From positions 1 to 25,678 of the IMG/VR virus record IMGVR_UViG_3300023184_003513: 25,678 nucleotides of DNA; one strand, 5' to 3'. The notes under the pieces were generated by a model. That model worked only from the letters and a program-made list of their open reading frames with translations. It was not told the DNA's origin and made no database searches. This document shows positions 1 through 6,682 of this stretch, one piece after another (positions within the stretch are counted from its first letter, which is position 1; every line of letters begins with the position of its first letter). The position numbers were made by a program, and so were the translations under genes. Source of the DNA: a virus.

Positions 1-2
1 TC

Positions 3-1820
3 AAAGAAGATACAATTAACAAATGGGATAAATTAGGATTCCTAGAAGGCCTTAAAGGTCACCTAAAAGAGAACGTAGCTCAGTTATATGAGAATCAAGC
101 GTCTCACTTAATAAACGAAGCTACTGCAGAAGGTTCTTCAGGTTCATTTGAAACTGTTGTTTTTCCTATCGTTAGACGTGTATTCTCTAAATTATTAGCG
201 AATGATATCGTTTCTGTACAAGCGATGAACTTACCAATCGGTAAATTATTTTACTTTGTACCTAAAATTCAAGGGTATGATGGATATTCCGCACAAACAC
301 CAGATAGTAATTACGCAGGTCAATCAGGTGAACATTACGGACCAATCGGTTCTGCTGGAGGTCCAACTGCGGCTGACGGAAGAGAAGGTTTAGGTTACGG
401 TTCAACATCAACTTACGGTAAGAAAAATCTTTATGATTTATTCTATGAAGGAAATGAAGGACAATTAGACCCTCCAGGTTTATTTGACTATTCTAAAGGA
501 CAATGGTCAGCAATTACTGTTGGAACTCTTGTTCAAGTTTGGCAAGACGGTAATTTAATGAACTTATCTGCGGCTACTGACCCAACAATGCTTGACGGTA
601 CAAACCAAAGAAAACTAATCGTTAAAATGTGTGGATTTGCTAACGCAGGTTCAGGAAAATTAATCGGACCTGATGGTAATGAGTATGACTCAGAATCTTT
701 CTTGGCTGACTTAAGAATTTATGCTAACACTGATTTTACCGCAACAGGTAACACATGTAACACATTATTTAATGCTAGCAACAAACCTAACTCATTATTG
801 TTCAGAGTTGTTACTCAACAATATGGTCAAGGAATCGTTAGTGGTTTAAATAGTATGGCACAAACAGAATTCGCATCAACAGGTAATGGTGGTCAATATA
901 ATAATGTTTGTAACCAAAGTGGTTGTATCTATTTAGAAGTGGATTTATCTTGTCCAGCATGTGCTGACTGTGGTTCAACTTCATTAGATGGTTACACAGG
1001 AACAACTATTGAGACATTAGGTGGTACTGAATTCACAACTGTATTCAGACGTTATGCTGATTTAGAGTTTGAAGACAAAATTGGTGAGGTTTCTTTCGAA
1101 TTAGATTCTGTTACAGTATCTGTTACTGAAAGAAAATTAAGAGCACAATGGTCTCCTGAGTTAGCTCAAGACGTTGCGGCTTTCCACAACATTGATGCTG
1201 AGGCTGAATTAACGGCTTTATTATCTGAACAAGTTGCAGCTGAAATCGACCGTGAAATCTTAAGAGATTTACGTAAAGGTGCGGCTTGGAACTTACGTTG
1301 GGATTACAATGGTTGGAGAAGAATTTCTGCTACAACTAACTACACTCAAAAAGACTGGAACCAAACATTAATCACTGCGATTAATCAGTTGTCGGCACAA
1401 ATCCACAAATCTACTTTAAGAGGTGGAGCTAACTGGATTGTTGTTTCTTCTGAAGTTTCTGCGATTTTTGATGATTTAGAATACTTCCACGTATCTAACG
1501 CGTCTCCTGAGCAAGACCAATACAACATGGGTATTGAAAGAGTTGGTACATTAGCTGGTCGTTACCAAGTTTACCGTGACCCTTACTTCCCACCAAACAC
1601 AGTTTTGATTGGACACAAAGGAACGTCATTGTTAGACACAGGTTACATCTACGCACCATACGTACCATTACAATTAACACCTACAATGTATAACCCATTC
1701 AACTTTACACCTATTAAAGGTATTATGACACGTTACGCTAAGAAAATGGTTAATAACCGTTTCTACGGACGTATCACTGTTGACGGTGTTCGTACATTCG
1801 ATTTAAGAGAATTGAGATAA
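3..1820 (+). CDS. Major capsid protein, T4 gp23-like (5' end outside the window)
   Basis: This is the main shell protein of the phage head. The frame is open to the left edge, so the gene begins before the window; the first ATG at 225 is internal. Residues read upstream of it (W-D-K-L-G-F-L-E-G-L, then the FPIVRRVFSKLLANDIVSVQ block at about 150-220) follow the gp23 family pattern, and the C-terminus (NRFYGRITVDGVRTFDLREL) is also gp23-like. A propeptide cleavage site is visible: LINE (108-119) followed by Ala, placed before the FPIVRR block just as the T4 site (IAE/A) precedes its MVRR block. The middle has a Cys-rich insertion (about 900-985, with C-x6-C and CPACADC) absent from T4 gp23. 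A strong terminator follows. The family assignment is firm; the role of the Cys insertion is unknown. Confidence 0.93.
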   Translation, partial: KEDTINKWDKLGFLEGLKGHLKENVAQLYENQASHLINEATAEGSSGSFETVVFPIVRRVFSKLLANDIVSVQAMNLPIGKLFYFVPKIQGYDGYSAQTPDSNYAGQSGEHYGPIGSAGGPTAADGREGLGYGSTSTYGKKNLYDLFYEGNEGQLDPPGLFDYSKGQWSAITVGTLVQVWQDGNLMNLSAATDPTMLDGTNQRKLIVKMCGFANAGSGKLIGPDGNEYDSESFLADLRIYANTDFTATGNTCNTLFNASNKPNSLLFRVVTQQYGQGIVSGLNSMAQTEFASTGNGGQYNNVCNQSGCIYLEVDLSCPACADCGSTSLDGYTGTTIETLGGTEFTTVFRRYADLEFEDKIGEVSFELDSVTVSVTERKLRAQWSPELAQDVAAFHNIDAEAELTALLSEQVAAEIDREILRDLRKGAAWNLRWDYNGWRRISATTNYTQKDWNQTLITAINQLSAQIHKSTLRGGANWIVVSSEVSAIFDDLEYFHVSNASPEQDQYNMGIERVGTLAGRYQVYRDPYFPPNTVLIGHKGTSLLDTGYIYAPYVPLQLTPTMYNPFNFTPIKGIMTRYAKKMVNNRFYGRITVDGVRTFDLRELR

Positions 1821-1843
1821 TCATAATCTTAAAGAATAACACT

Positions 1844-1873
1844 AAAGGAGACAAGAAATTGTCTCCTTTTTTT
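1844..1873 (+). terminator. Rho-independent terminator after the capsid gene
   Basis: An 11-bp perfect stem (1844-1854 with 1859-1869, arms AAAGGAGACAA and TTGTCTCCTTT) closes a GAAA tetraloop and runs into a T tract to 1873. It sits 23 bases after the capsid stop codon and should isolate the highly expressed capsid unit from the secreted-protein genes downstream. Confidence 0.93.
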
Positions 1874-1946
1874 GTGTATGATAATTAAATAGTGTTATTT
1901 ATTCATTTAAGTCATTTTTACATGTGAATGTTATATTAATGGAGTA

Positions 1947-1954
1947 TATTTATA
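1947..1954 (+). promoter_or_regulatory. TATTTATA box, possible phage late promoter
   Basis: TATTTATA lies 14 bases before the ATG at 1969, in the 148-base gap after the capsid gene. The same box recurs ahead of other units (4442, 5038, 6921, and on the minus strand at 8763, with TATTTATT at 10266 and 14341). It is the first transcription-like signal after the terminator. The promoter role is inferred. Confidence 0.4.
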
Positions 1955-1968
1955 ATAAAAAATTAATC

Positions 1969-3120
1969 ATGAAAAAAATATTATTATTTTTAACTTTCTT
2001 AATCTCCACGACAGTATTTTCACAAGGAGTGGGGATTAACACCGATGGAAGTTCACCGAATACATCCGCAATATTGGATGTTAAATCAACATCTCAAGGT
2101 GTCCTTATCTCAAGGATGACTGAAGCAAATAAAAATGCGATAACATCACCAGCAACAGGGTTGATAATTTATCAAACAGATGTTGTGTCGGGGTTTTATT
2201 ATTATAATGGAACAATATGGGTTAAAATGTCTGTAGATGGTGATAATATTAAAAACGGAACCTCAATTCAAACATCCGCTAATTATAATATAGATGGGAA
2301 TGGAACATTAGGGGGAGATATTAATGTTAATGGTCAAGATATTAATGGTTCAGGTATTAATGGAGGAACCAGCGGGATATTAAGAATTAATTCAAATACA
2401 GATGTTAGAGTTGCGTTAGATAAAGACGCCAATGGAAGTCAGCAGTTTGAGGTAACCAATGACGGAGGGTCAACCTCAGTGTTTTCGGTGACTGAGGCGG
2501 GGAATGTGACAACTAAAGGTTATGTTAGAATGTTAGAAACAGGAACAACACCAACACTATATACGGCAATACAAAGTGGGGATTTAACAGGTTCTAATTT
2601 AACTTTAACTTTACCAACATCTGCAGGTACCTCAGGTCAATTTTTAAAAACTGATGGTACAGGTGTGACTTCATGGAGTACTTTAAGTCAAAGTTCATCA
2701 ACTACTTATCAAACCGCGGCTCTTGTACCAACAACCACAACATCATCAGTTGTTACAGGATTAACCACAACTTTTACTGCTGATGCCAATCACGTTTATT
2801 ATATATCAACAACGGGATGTGTTTATGACGCTTCTGCAACAACAAATAGAAATGTTAACTCACAAGTTAGTATTTTTGTTGACGGGGTAGTATTAACCGC
2901 AGGAACTCAAGTGGCTTGTGCCCAAAATTTAGGTACAACATCTTTATGGACCTACGGTAATTGGTCATTAAATCAAGTCGTGTCACTTACCGCTGGGTCA
3001 CATACAATAGATGTTAGAGCAAATAGAAGGTCCGACTCTAATATTGATAATCCTACTGTTGGTGGGGCGGCAGCATCTGTTTGTCAAGGACAACTAACGG
3101 TTATGGTTATTTCTAAATAA
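1969..3120 (+). CDS. Secreted Bacteroidota-type surface protein, phage-encoded
   Basis: This 383-residue protein begins with a clear Sec signal peptide: MKK, a hydrophobic stretch ILLFLTFLISTTV, and likely cleavage after FS before QGVGIN. The ATG at 1924 is in frame but would put 15 residues before the signal, so 1969 is preferred. The first 80 residues (GVGINTDGSSPNTSAILDV, then GVLISRMTEANKNAI and GLIIYQTD) match the opening of many flavobacterial exported proteins that end in fibre-like domains. The middle is Gly/Asn/Thr-rich and fibre-like, including SAGTSGQFLKTDGTGVTSW. The C-terminal 130 residues look like a beta-sandwich with several Cys. It is 10 bases upstream of another secreted protein, so the pair are probably co-transcribed. 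The surface location is inferred from the signal peptide; the activity is unknown. A host-derived origin is likely. Confidence 0.8.
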   Translation: MKKILLFLTFLISTTVFSQGVGINTDGSSPNTSAILDVKSTSQGVLISRMTEANKNAITSPATGLIIYQTDVVSGFYYYNGTIWVKMSVDGDNIKNGTSIQTSANYNIDGNGTLGGDINVNGQDINGSGINGGTSGILRINSNTDVRVALDKDANGSQQFEVTNDGGSTSVFSVTEAGNVTTKGYVRMLETGTTPTLYTAIQSGDLTGSNLTLTLPTSAGTSGQFLKTDGTGVTSWSTLSQSSSTTYQTAALVPTTTTSSVVTGLTTTFTADANHVYYISTTGCVYDASATTNRNVNSQVSIFVDGVVLTAGTQVACAQNLGTTSLWTYGNWSLNQVVSLTAGSHTIDVRANRRSDSNIDNPTVGGAAASVCQGQLTVMVISK

Positions 3121-3130
3121 AAATCGTACG

Positions 3131-4438
3131 ATGAAAAAATTTATAATTACCTTATTTATTTCTTATGGTCTTTTGGGGTATTCTCAAAACGCAACATTTA
3201 AACCAACAGGAGGGGTTAACATTGTCTCAACGAACGACCCTTATTTGGTTTTAAATAATACTGACTACAATAACGTATCATCAACAAATGTCGGTGGTAA
3301 GTGGATTTTCGTAGGAATTAATCAACAAACAATAAGTGGGACTCAAACATCATTTTATAAAGGAACTTTAAATAATTCTAATGGATTTATAATATCAACA
3401 CCCGTAACATTTAGTGATGAATTAAATATGGTTACAGGGATTGTGACAAATACAAGTATGATTGAAGTCGGTACAGGAACCTCAAATATAGGGGTTTTAA
3501 ATTGGACTGACGGAACGATAACAGGTCAACTTAAAAGATGGTTTGACGGTACAACAAACTCAACTCAATCAAGTGGTATTTTCCCAATTGGAACATCCTC
3601 ATATAATAGAAACATTCTAATTAACTACACTGAATCGACTTCGGGAGGTTATTTAGTTGGTGAATATGTCTCAGGATTACCGTCTATGAGTAATATATAC
3701 AATGGACTACCATTAACCTCATCTGATGCTCAATTAGTTACTGATTATGTTCCTGACGGATATTGGAGTATTACTCCCGATAGTTACAGTAGTACAATGA
3801 ACACTAAAAAATATTCAACAACAATTAGAGCGAATACTCTGACAAATATTGTTGATAGAAATTTAACAAGGATTATTAAGAATGTCGGACCGTCAAATAC
3901 AATATGGTCCGCTGGAGGAACCCACAATTCAATAAATGGTACCACAGACTTAGATTATACGTTAATTAGTGACAACATCATTGGTTTTAATTGGTTACAA
4001 GTTGGAATAGTTAATAGTAATCCACTACCAATCGAATTATTATATTTTAATGGTGTATCGTACCCTAAGTACAATTTATTAAGATGGTCAACCGCAACAG
4101 AAAATAACGCAAGTCATTATATTCTTGGTAAAAGTGTCGATGGTATAAATTGGTTACAGGTCGGTAAGGTAACCGCCTCAGGTAATTCAACGGTCAAACT
4201 AAACTATAGTTACGTTGATTTATTCATAGAACCCACAATCAATTACTACAGATTGACACAGTTTGACTACGATGGTAAATCAAAAACGTATGATATTATT
4301 GATTTAGATAATAGAATCAAAACAAAGACTATTGTTAAATATTTTAATTTATTGGGTCAAGAAATTAATGAGTCGAATGCGTTTGGGGTAATAATTGTTA
4401 TTTATAGTGACGGAACAAGTCAAAGAATTATAAAATAA
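3131..4438 (+). CDS. Secreted protein with a type IX secretion-like C-terminal tail
   Basis: This 435-residue protein has an N-terminal signal peptide (MKKFIITLFISYGLLGYS, probable cut before QNATF). Residues 20-290 are a beta-rich Ser/Thr/Asn region of unknown function. From about 298 the sequence is typical of Bacteroidota exported proteins: PLPIELLYFNG, then NLLRWSTATENNASHYILGKS and INYYRLTQFDYDGKSKTY. The last 35 residues (YFNLLGQEIN, GVIIVIYSDGTSQRIIK) resemble the end of a type A sorting domain for type IX secretion. The usual PNP segment that opens that domain is not visible, so the tail may be a short variant or degenerate. The gene lies directly downstream of another secreted protein and before the leader-bearing genes. 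Display on or release from the host surface is inferred. Confidence 0.78.
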   Translation: MKKFIITLFISYGLLGYSQNATFKPTGGVNIVSTNDPYLVLNNTDYNNVSSTNVGGKWIFVGINQQTISGTQTSFYKGTLNNSNGFIISTPVTFSDELNMVTGIVTNTSMIEVGTGTSNIGVLNWTDGTITGQLKRWFDGTTNSTQSSGIFPIGTSSYNRNILINYTESTSGGYLVGEYVSGLPSMSNIYNGLPLTSSDAQLVTDYVPDGYWSITPDSYSSTMNTKKYSTTIRANTLTNIVDRNLTRIIKNVGPSNTIWSAGGTHNSINGTTDLDYTLISDNIIGFNWLQVGIVNSNPLPIELLYFNGVSYPKYNLLRWSTATENNASHYILGKSVDGINWLQVGKVTASGNSTVKLNYSYVDLFIEPTINYYRLTQFDYDGKSKTYDIIDLDNRIKTKTIVKYFNLLGQEINESNAFGVIIVIYSDGTSQRIIK

Positions 4439-4441
4439 GAG

Positions 4442-4449
4442 TATTTATA
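4442..4449 (+). promoter_or_regulatory. TATTTATA box
   Basis: The box lies only 3 bases before the ATG at 4453 and 3 bases after the previous stop. If it is a promoter like the others, the message would be nearly leaderless. The unusual spacing makes this copy less certain. Confidence 0.3.
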
Positions 4450-4452
4450 TAT

Positions 4453-4869
4453 ATGAATACTTTAAGGGGAATAATCCAAGAACACCTTTTATTAGAAAAA
4501 AGAATTGCTCAAATTGTACATGAGATACAAACACAATTCAATTTTGAAGTTTCAAGAACGGCCCATTCTTCTGATAGGTCAACAAGACCTGAATTAAAGG
4601 ATTCATACAATCAAAGAGAAATTACGAATTTAGAGGTAAAAGAATTTGTCGCACTATTCATTAGAGAGATTGCGGAAAGAATTGTTTACCGTGAAATTAA
4701 TGATGGTGATGCGTTTGTAATTAAATCAAACAAGTGGGAATTGGCTTTACCAATTATACCGATTCATAATGGGGGTTCAAGTTGGACTTTATTATTCAGT
4801 ACTGCCTTTAGAGAGTCTGAGGGTAATCCGTTTAGAGTTGGTAAAAATCAATTAGTCTTGTGGAGGTAA
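4453..4869 (+). CDS. Putative capsid-internal protein with leader; possible RelE/BECR-like fold
   Basis: A 138-residue protein of uncertain function. It opens with a short helical leader, MNTLRGIIQEHLLLEKR, containing (L/I)xE sites (LLE at 13-15, IQE at 8-10). The leader resembles the T4 capsid-targeting sequence MKTYQEFIAE that sends internal proteins into the prohead. After the leader comes HSSDRSTRP (about residues 38-46), a Glu-rich helix (NQREITNLEVKEFV), and then beta strands (DAFVIKSNKWELALPII, WTLLFSTAFRE). The H-x2-D-R, helix and beta-sheet order recalls small RelE/BECR-type nuclease folds, but no catalytic set can be assigned by eye. It stands before two peptidoglycan-binding proteins with similar leaders. 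Its stop codon overlaps the 3' end of the candidate small RNA on the other strand. Confidence 0.7.
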   Translation: MNTLRGIIQEHLLLEKRIAQIVHEIQTQFNFEVSRTAHSSDRSTRPELKDSYNQREITNLEVKEFVALFIREIAERIVYREINDGDAFVIKSNKWELALPIIPIHNGGSSWTLLFSTAFRESEGNPFRVGKNQLVLWR

Positions 4870-4913
4870 AAAAAGGGGTGGACATTGTATCTTAATCGTC
4901 TTCCATTCCACCC
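4868..4913 (-). terminator. Rho-independent terminator of the candidate small RNA
   Basis: GGGTGGA (4913-4907) pairs with TCCACCC (4882-4876), followed by C and seven Ts (4874-4868) on the minus strand. The U tract exists only in this direction, so it serves the minus-strand RNA and not the plus-strand gene that ends at 4869. Confidence 0.75.
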
Positions 4914-4982
4914 GATAAGTTAGGATTGTTTCGTTCTAACCTATTGTGATTAATTGTATCTAAATTGTTTCCCTTAATCACA
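4868..4982 (-). ncRNA. Candidate small RNA: three abutting hairpins with repeated GAWACAAT loops
   Basis: Read on the minus strand, the stretch folds into three consecutive hairpins. Stem 1 has 9 perfect pairs (4982-4974 with 4953-4945) and a 20-base loop. Stem 2 has 9 pairs with one G-U (4944-4936 with 4923-4915) and a 12-base loop. Stem 3 has 7 pairs (4913-4907 with 4882-4876), a 24-base loop and then seven Ts, giving an intrinsic terminator. The linkers are 0 and 1 base. The motif GAAACAAT or GATACAAT occurs four times (4971-4964, 4960-4953, 4932-4925, 4891-4884), essentially all in loops. A Bacteroidota-type promoter lies immediately upstream. There is no open reading frame of note. I do not recognise the RNA family. 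The start point is inferred from the promoter position. Confidence 0.72.
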
Positions 4983-4985
4983 TTA

Positions 4986-5015
4986 CAAAGATAAGCAAAT
5001 AATTCGAACCTACAA
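4986..5015 (-). promoter_or_regulatory. Bacteroidota-type promoter (TTG-N19-TATCTTTG) for the small RNA
   Basis: On the minus strand TTG (5015-5013) is followed after exactly 19 bases by TATCTTTG (4993-4986). This fits the known Bacteroidota consensus of TTTG or TTG near -33 and TAnnTTTG near -7. Transcription would start at about 4982-4980, at the first base of hairpin 1. It therefore looks like a promoter read by the unmodified host polymerase. Confidence 0.7.
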
Positions 5016-5037
5016 CTTTTTTTTTCAAAAAAACAGA

Positions 5038-5045
5038 TATTTATA
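5038..5045 (+). promoter_or_regulatory. TATTTATA box before the annexin-like/PG-binding gene
   Basis: TATTTATA ends 18 bases before the ATG at 5064, a comfortable promoter distance. It follows a T9 tract (5017-5025) and lies upstream of, and divergent from, the small-RNA promoter. Confidence 0.45.
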
Positions 5046-5063
5046 TATTAAACAGAAATAGGT

Positions 5064-5945
5064 ATGAAAAAATTATATTTTTTAAATGAAGAAGAATCAA
5101 ATAGAATTCTAAATCTTCACAAACAAGCGACTAAAAAACAATATTTATCCGAACAATCTTTACCTAACAAAGAGATGGAGGAACAAATAGATTGGGGTAG
5201 AGTAGGTACTTCAGCGGCGGCGGGAGCGGCGGTAGGTTCTTTAGGTCTCGGTGTTACCGCGATTCCAGGGGCGATTATTGGTGCAGGTGCATCGATATTA
5301 AGTCAAGCGTTTGGTGGTGCGGCGTCTTTAGCAGGTGCTAAGAAAATATTAGACGCCTGTAACGTTAAAGGTGCGGTTGGTCCAGCTCAAATGACAAGAC
5401 AACAGTTAAATGCGATTGCTGACGGAATTAATACTGCGATTGATGGTATAGGGACTGATGAAGATGCGATTAAAGCAAATTTATCAAAAATACAAACTAT
5501 TCCTGATTTATGTGGTATGGCGACTACCTATGAAACAAGACACGGTGAAAGTTTATTTGACGCTATTGATGGTGATATCGATTCTGCAGGACAATGGAAA
5601 ACATACGTGTTTTTACCATTATTAGACGCATATGAAAATAGTAAAGAAATAGGTGAGAAAGCGGCAGCGGCAGCAGCGGCGGCAGCGGCATCAGGAACTA
5701 CTTCAGGAACTACATCAGGAACTACTTCAGGAACTACTTCAGGTACAACAGGTACTACGGTTACAACAGGTGTTGCTAAAAAAGGTGTGGCGACTAACTT
5801 ACAACCTAAAACCAAAACAATACAATCTACTTTAGGTGTGTCACAAACAGGTACGATGGACCAAGCAACGATTGACGCGTTAATTACTAAACTAAATGGT
5901 GGAGGAAACCCTCAACAATCTACTTCAGGTAGTAATGTTCAATAA
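5064..5945 (+). CDS. Leader-bearing protein with glycine-rich segment, annexin-like repeat and peptidoglycan-binding domain
   Basis: A 293-residue modular protein. Residues 1-30 form a charged leader (MKKLYFLNEEESNRILNLHK, ending YLSE), with a probable T4-type prohead-protease cut after LSE. Residues 48-90 are Gly/Ala-rich and hydrophobic with repeated small residues (glycine-zipper-like), which could insert into a membrane. Residues 117-175 resemble one annexin repeat (DGIGTDEDAI, then a helix and GESLFDAIDGDIDSAG). A ten-Ala run (200-209) and TSGT repeats make a linker. Residues 249-278 (IQSTLGVSQTGTMDQATIDAL) resemble a PG_binding_1 domain. The next gene has the same leader type and a clearer PG-binding domain. 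The arrangement suggests a packaged protein that is ejected into the cell envelope. No enzymatic motif is seen. The annexin call is by pattern only. Confidence 0.75.
   Translation: MKKLYFLNEEESNRILNLHKQATKKQYLSEQSLPNKEMEEQIDWGRVGTSAAAGAAVGSLGLGVTAIPGAIIGAGASILSQAFGGAASLAGAKKILDACNVKGAVGPAQMTRQQLNAIADGINTAIDGIGTDEDAIKANLSKIQTIPDLCGMATTYETRHGESLFDAIDGDIDSAGQWKTYVFLPLLDAYENSKEIGEKAAAAAAAAAASGTTSGTTSGTTSGTTSGTTGTTVTTGVAKKGVATNLQPKTKTIQSTLGVSQTGTMDQATIDALITKLNGGGNPQQSTSGSNVQ
5661..5750 (+). repeat. Coding repeats: Ala10 run and five 12-bp TSGT-type units
   Basis: Ten GCN codons (5661-5690, mixed GCG and GCA) encode poly-Ala. Five 12-base units based on TCAGGAACTACT follow (5691-5750) and encode Ser-Gly-Thr-Thr. 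Both lie in frame inside the linker between the annexin-like and PG-binding parts, so this is a protein linker and not a mobile or regulatory repeat. Near-identical units are prone to copy-number change. Confidence 0.9.
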
Positions 5946-5975
5946 AAAAAATTAAAAAATATAACAAAATATAAT

Positions 5976-6305
5976 ATGAAAAGATTAATTATAACCGAAA
6001 GTGAAAGAGCAAAAATTCTTAATATGCACGGGTTTAAAAAAATGTTATCTGAATCGACAATACAAGATGTACAAACTTTACTAAATAGTAAATTTAGTGC
6101 GGGGTTAACCGCTGATGGTAAATATGGTCCTAAAACCGCTGCGGCAATTGAAAAAGCTTTAGGTATTGGTGGAACACCTGCGGGAACTTCGACAGGAACA
6201 CCTGCGGGAACTACAACAGGAACACCTGCGGGAACTACAACAGGAACACCAAATGCTGGCGATATTGCTGGCGGAGACAAGGGTGAACCAAGTGACGTAG
6301 GTTAA
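5976..6305 (+). CDS. Small leader-bearing peptidoglycan-binding protein with Gly-Thr-Pro tail
   Basis: A 109-residue protein. Residues 1-26 (MKRLIITESERAKILNMHGF, ending KKMLSE) align with the leader of the gene before it: MK+L, an acidic turn, ILN(L/M)H, a Lys-rich turn and LSE. Residues 29-62 (IQDVQTLLNSKF, LTADGKYGPKTAAAIEKAL) are a good PG_binding_1 domain with the usual DGKYGPKT turn. The rest is a low-complexity Gly-Thr-Pro-Ala tail. Binding to peptidoglycan is well supported. Packaging into the head and processing after E26 is inferred. Its stop overlaps, tail to tail, the stop of the methylglyoxal synthase gene by 4 bases, leaving no room for a terminator. Confidence 0.8.
   Translation: MKRLIITESERAKILNMHGFKKMLSESTIQDVQTLLNSKFSAGLTADGKYGPKTAAAIEKALGIGGTPAGTSTGTPAGTTTGTPAGTTTGTPNAGDIAGGDKGEPSDVG
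6171..6250 (+). repeat. 24-bp coding repeat (GTPAGTTT units)
   Basis: Three 24-base units (6171-6194, 6195-6218, 6219-6242) and a partial fourth (6243-6250) encode repeats of Gly-Thr-Pro-Ala-Gly-Thr-x-Thr in the C-terminal tail. The second and third units are identical, which points to recent duplication. Confidence 0.92.
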
Positions 6306-6682
6306 AAAACAATACAATCAATTAATCTACTTGCCGTAGAGTAATTTGTTGCTAAAGGAATGTCGTGAACATTACATATCCTTAATAACATACTAACATC
6401 CACTTGATGTGGATGAACTTCCAAGGGGTCGATGAAGAATATAACTACATCGACCTCTTTGTTTACAATCATTGACGCAATCTGAGCATCACCCCCCATT
6501 GGTCCACTAAACATTGTTCTAACCTTTTGTAGACCCGCATGAATTAAATGTTTACCTGTAGTTCCCGTGGCAATTACCTCAACATTTTTTGATGTGAAAA
6601 AAGGGATTCGTTTCATTACAAACGATACCATATCGGCCTTCTTACCGTCATGAGCAATTAACGCAATTCTAATGTTGCTCAT
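6302..6682 (-). CDS. mgsA: Methylglyoxal synthase
   Basis: The enzyme converts dihydroxyacetone phosphate to methylglyoxal and phosphate, a bypass of lower glycolysis. From MSNIRIALIAHDGKK the 126 residues follow bacterial MgsA throughout: the AHD start, the phosphate loop ATGTTG (38-43), SGPMGGD (59-65), and FFIDPLEVHPHQVDV (82-96). D65, D85, H92 and D95 correspond to E. coli D71, D91, H98 and D101, so catalysis is probably intact. It is shorter than the E. coli enzyme (152 residues), lacking the C-terminal helix. An in-frame ATG at 6700 would add MKNLPK; 6682 is preferred because the sequence matches the family from there. It overlaps the preceding gene by 14 bases. A metabolic enzyme among virion-type genes is unusual. 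Confidence 0.93.
   Translation of the reverse strand: MSNIRIALIAHDGKKADMVSFVMKRIPFFTSKNVEVIATGTTGKHLIHAGLQKVRTMFSGPMGGDAQIASMIVNKEVDVVIFFIDPLEVHPHQVDVSMLLRICNVHDIPLATNYSTASRLIDCIVF

Noticed and set aside
1495-1680. Minus-strand open frame opposite the capsid gene
   Set aside because: It lies wholly inside a highly conserved capsid coding region, has no family resemblance and no start signal; it is a shadow of codon use on the other strand.
1821-1968. tRNA or small gene in the gap after the capsid gene
   Set aside because: Apart from the terminator and the TATTTATA box the gap has no cloverleaf, and the only extra reading frame is the 15-residue upstream extension of the secreted protein.
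1969-4438. Host DNA contamination or assembly chimera explaining the two secreted genes
   Set aside because: Base composition and compactness match the flanking phage genes, the TATTTATA box precedes the pair, and no junction is visible. It cannot be fully excluded without read mapping.
4875-4982. Plus-strand terminator or riboswitch for the 4453 or 5064 genes
   Set aside because: The hairpins have no T tract on the plus strand after stem 1 or stem 2, whereas on the minus strand promoter, stems and T7 tract are in order. Stem 3 works as a terminator only on the minus strand.
5528-5835. Open frames on both strands across the Ala/Thr repeat region
   Set aside because: The low-complexity repeats keep other frames open (poly-Val/Pro or poly-Gln/Arg products). 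Only the modular protein frame has recognisable domains on both sides.
5691-6250. Possible CRISPR or regulatory tandem repeats
   Set aside because: Periods of 12 and 24 bases are multiples of three, lie in frame inside coding linkers, and there are no unique spacers.
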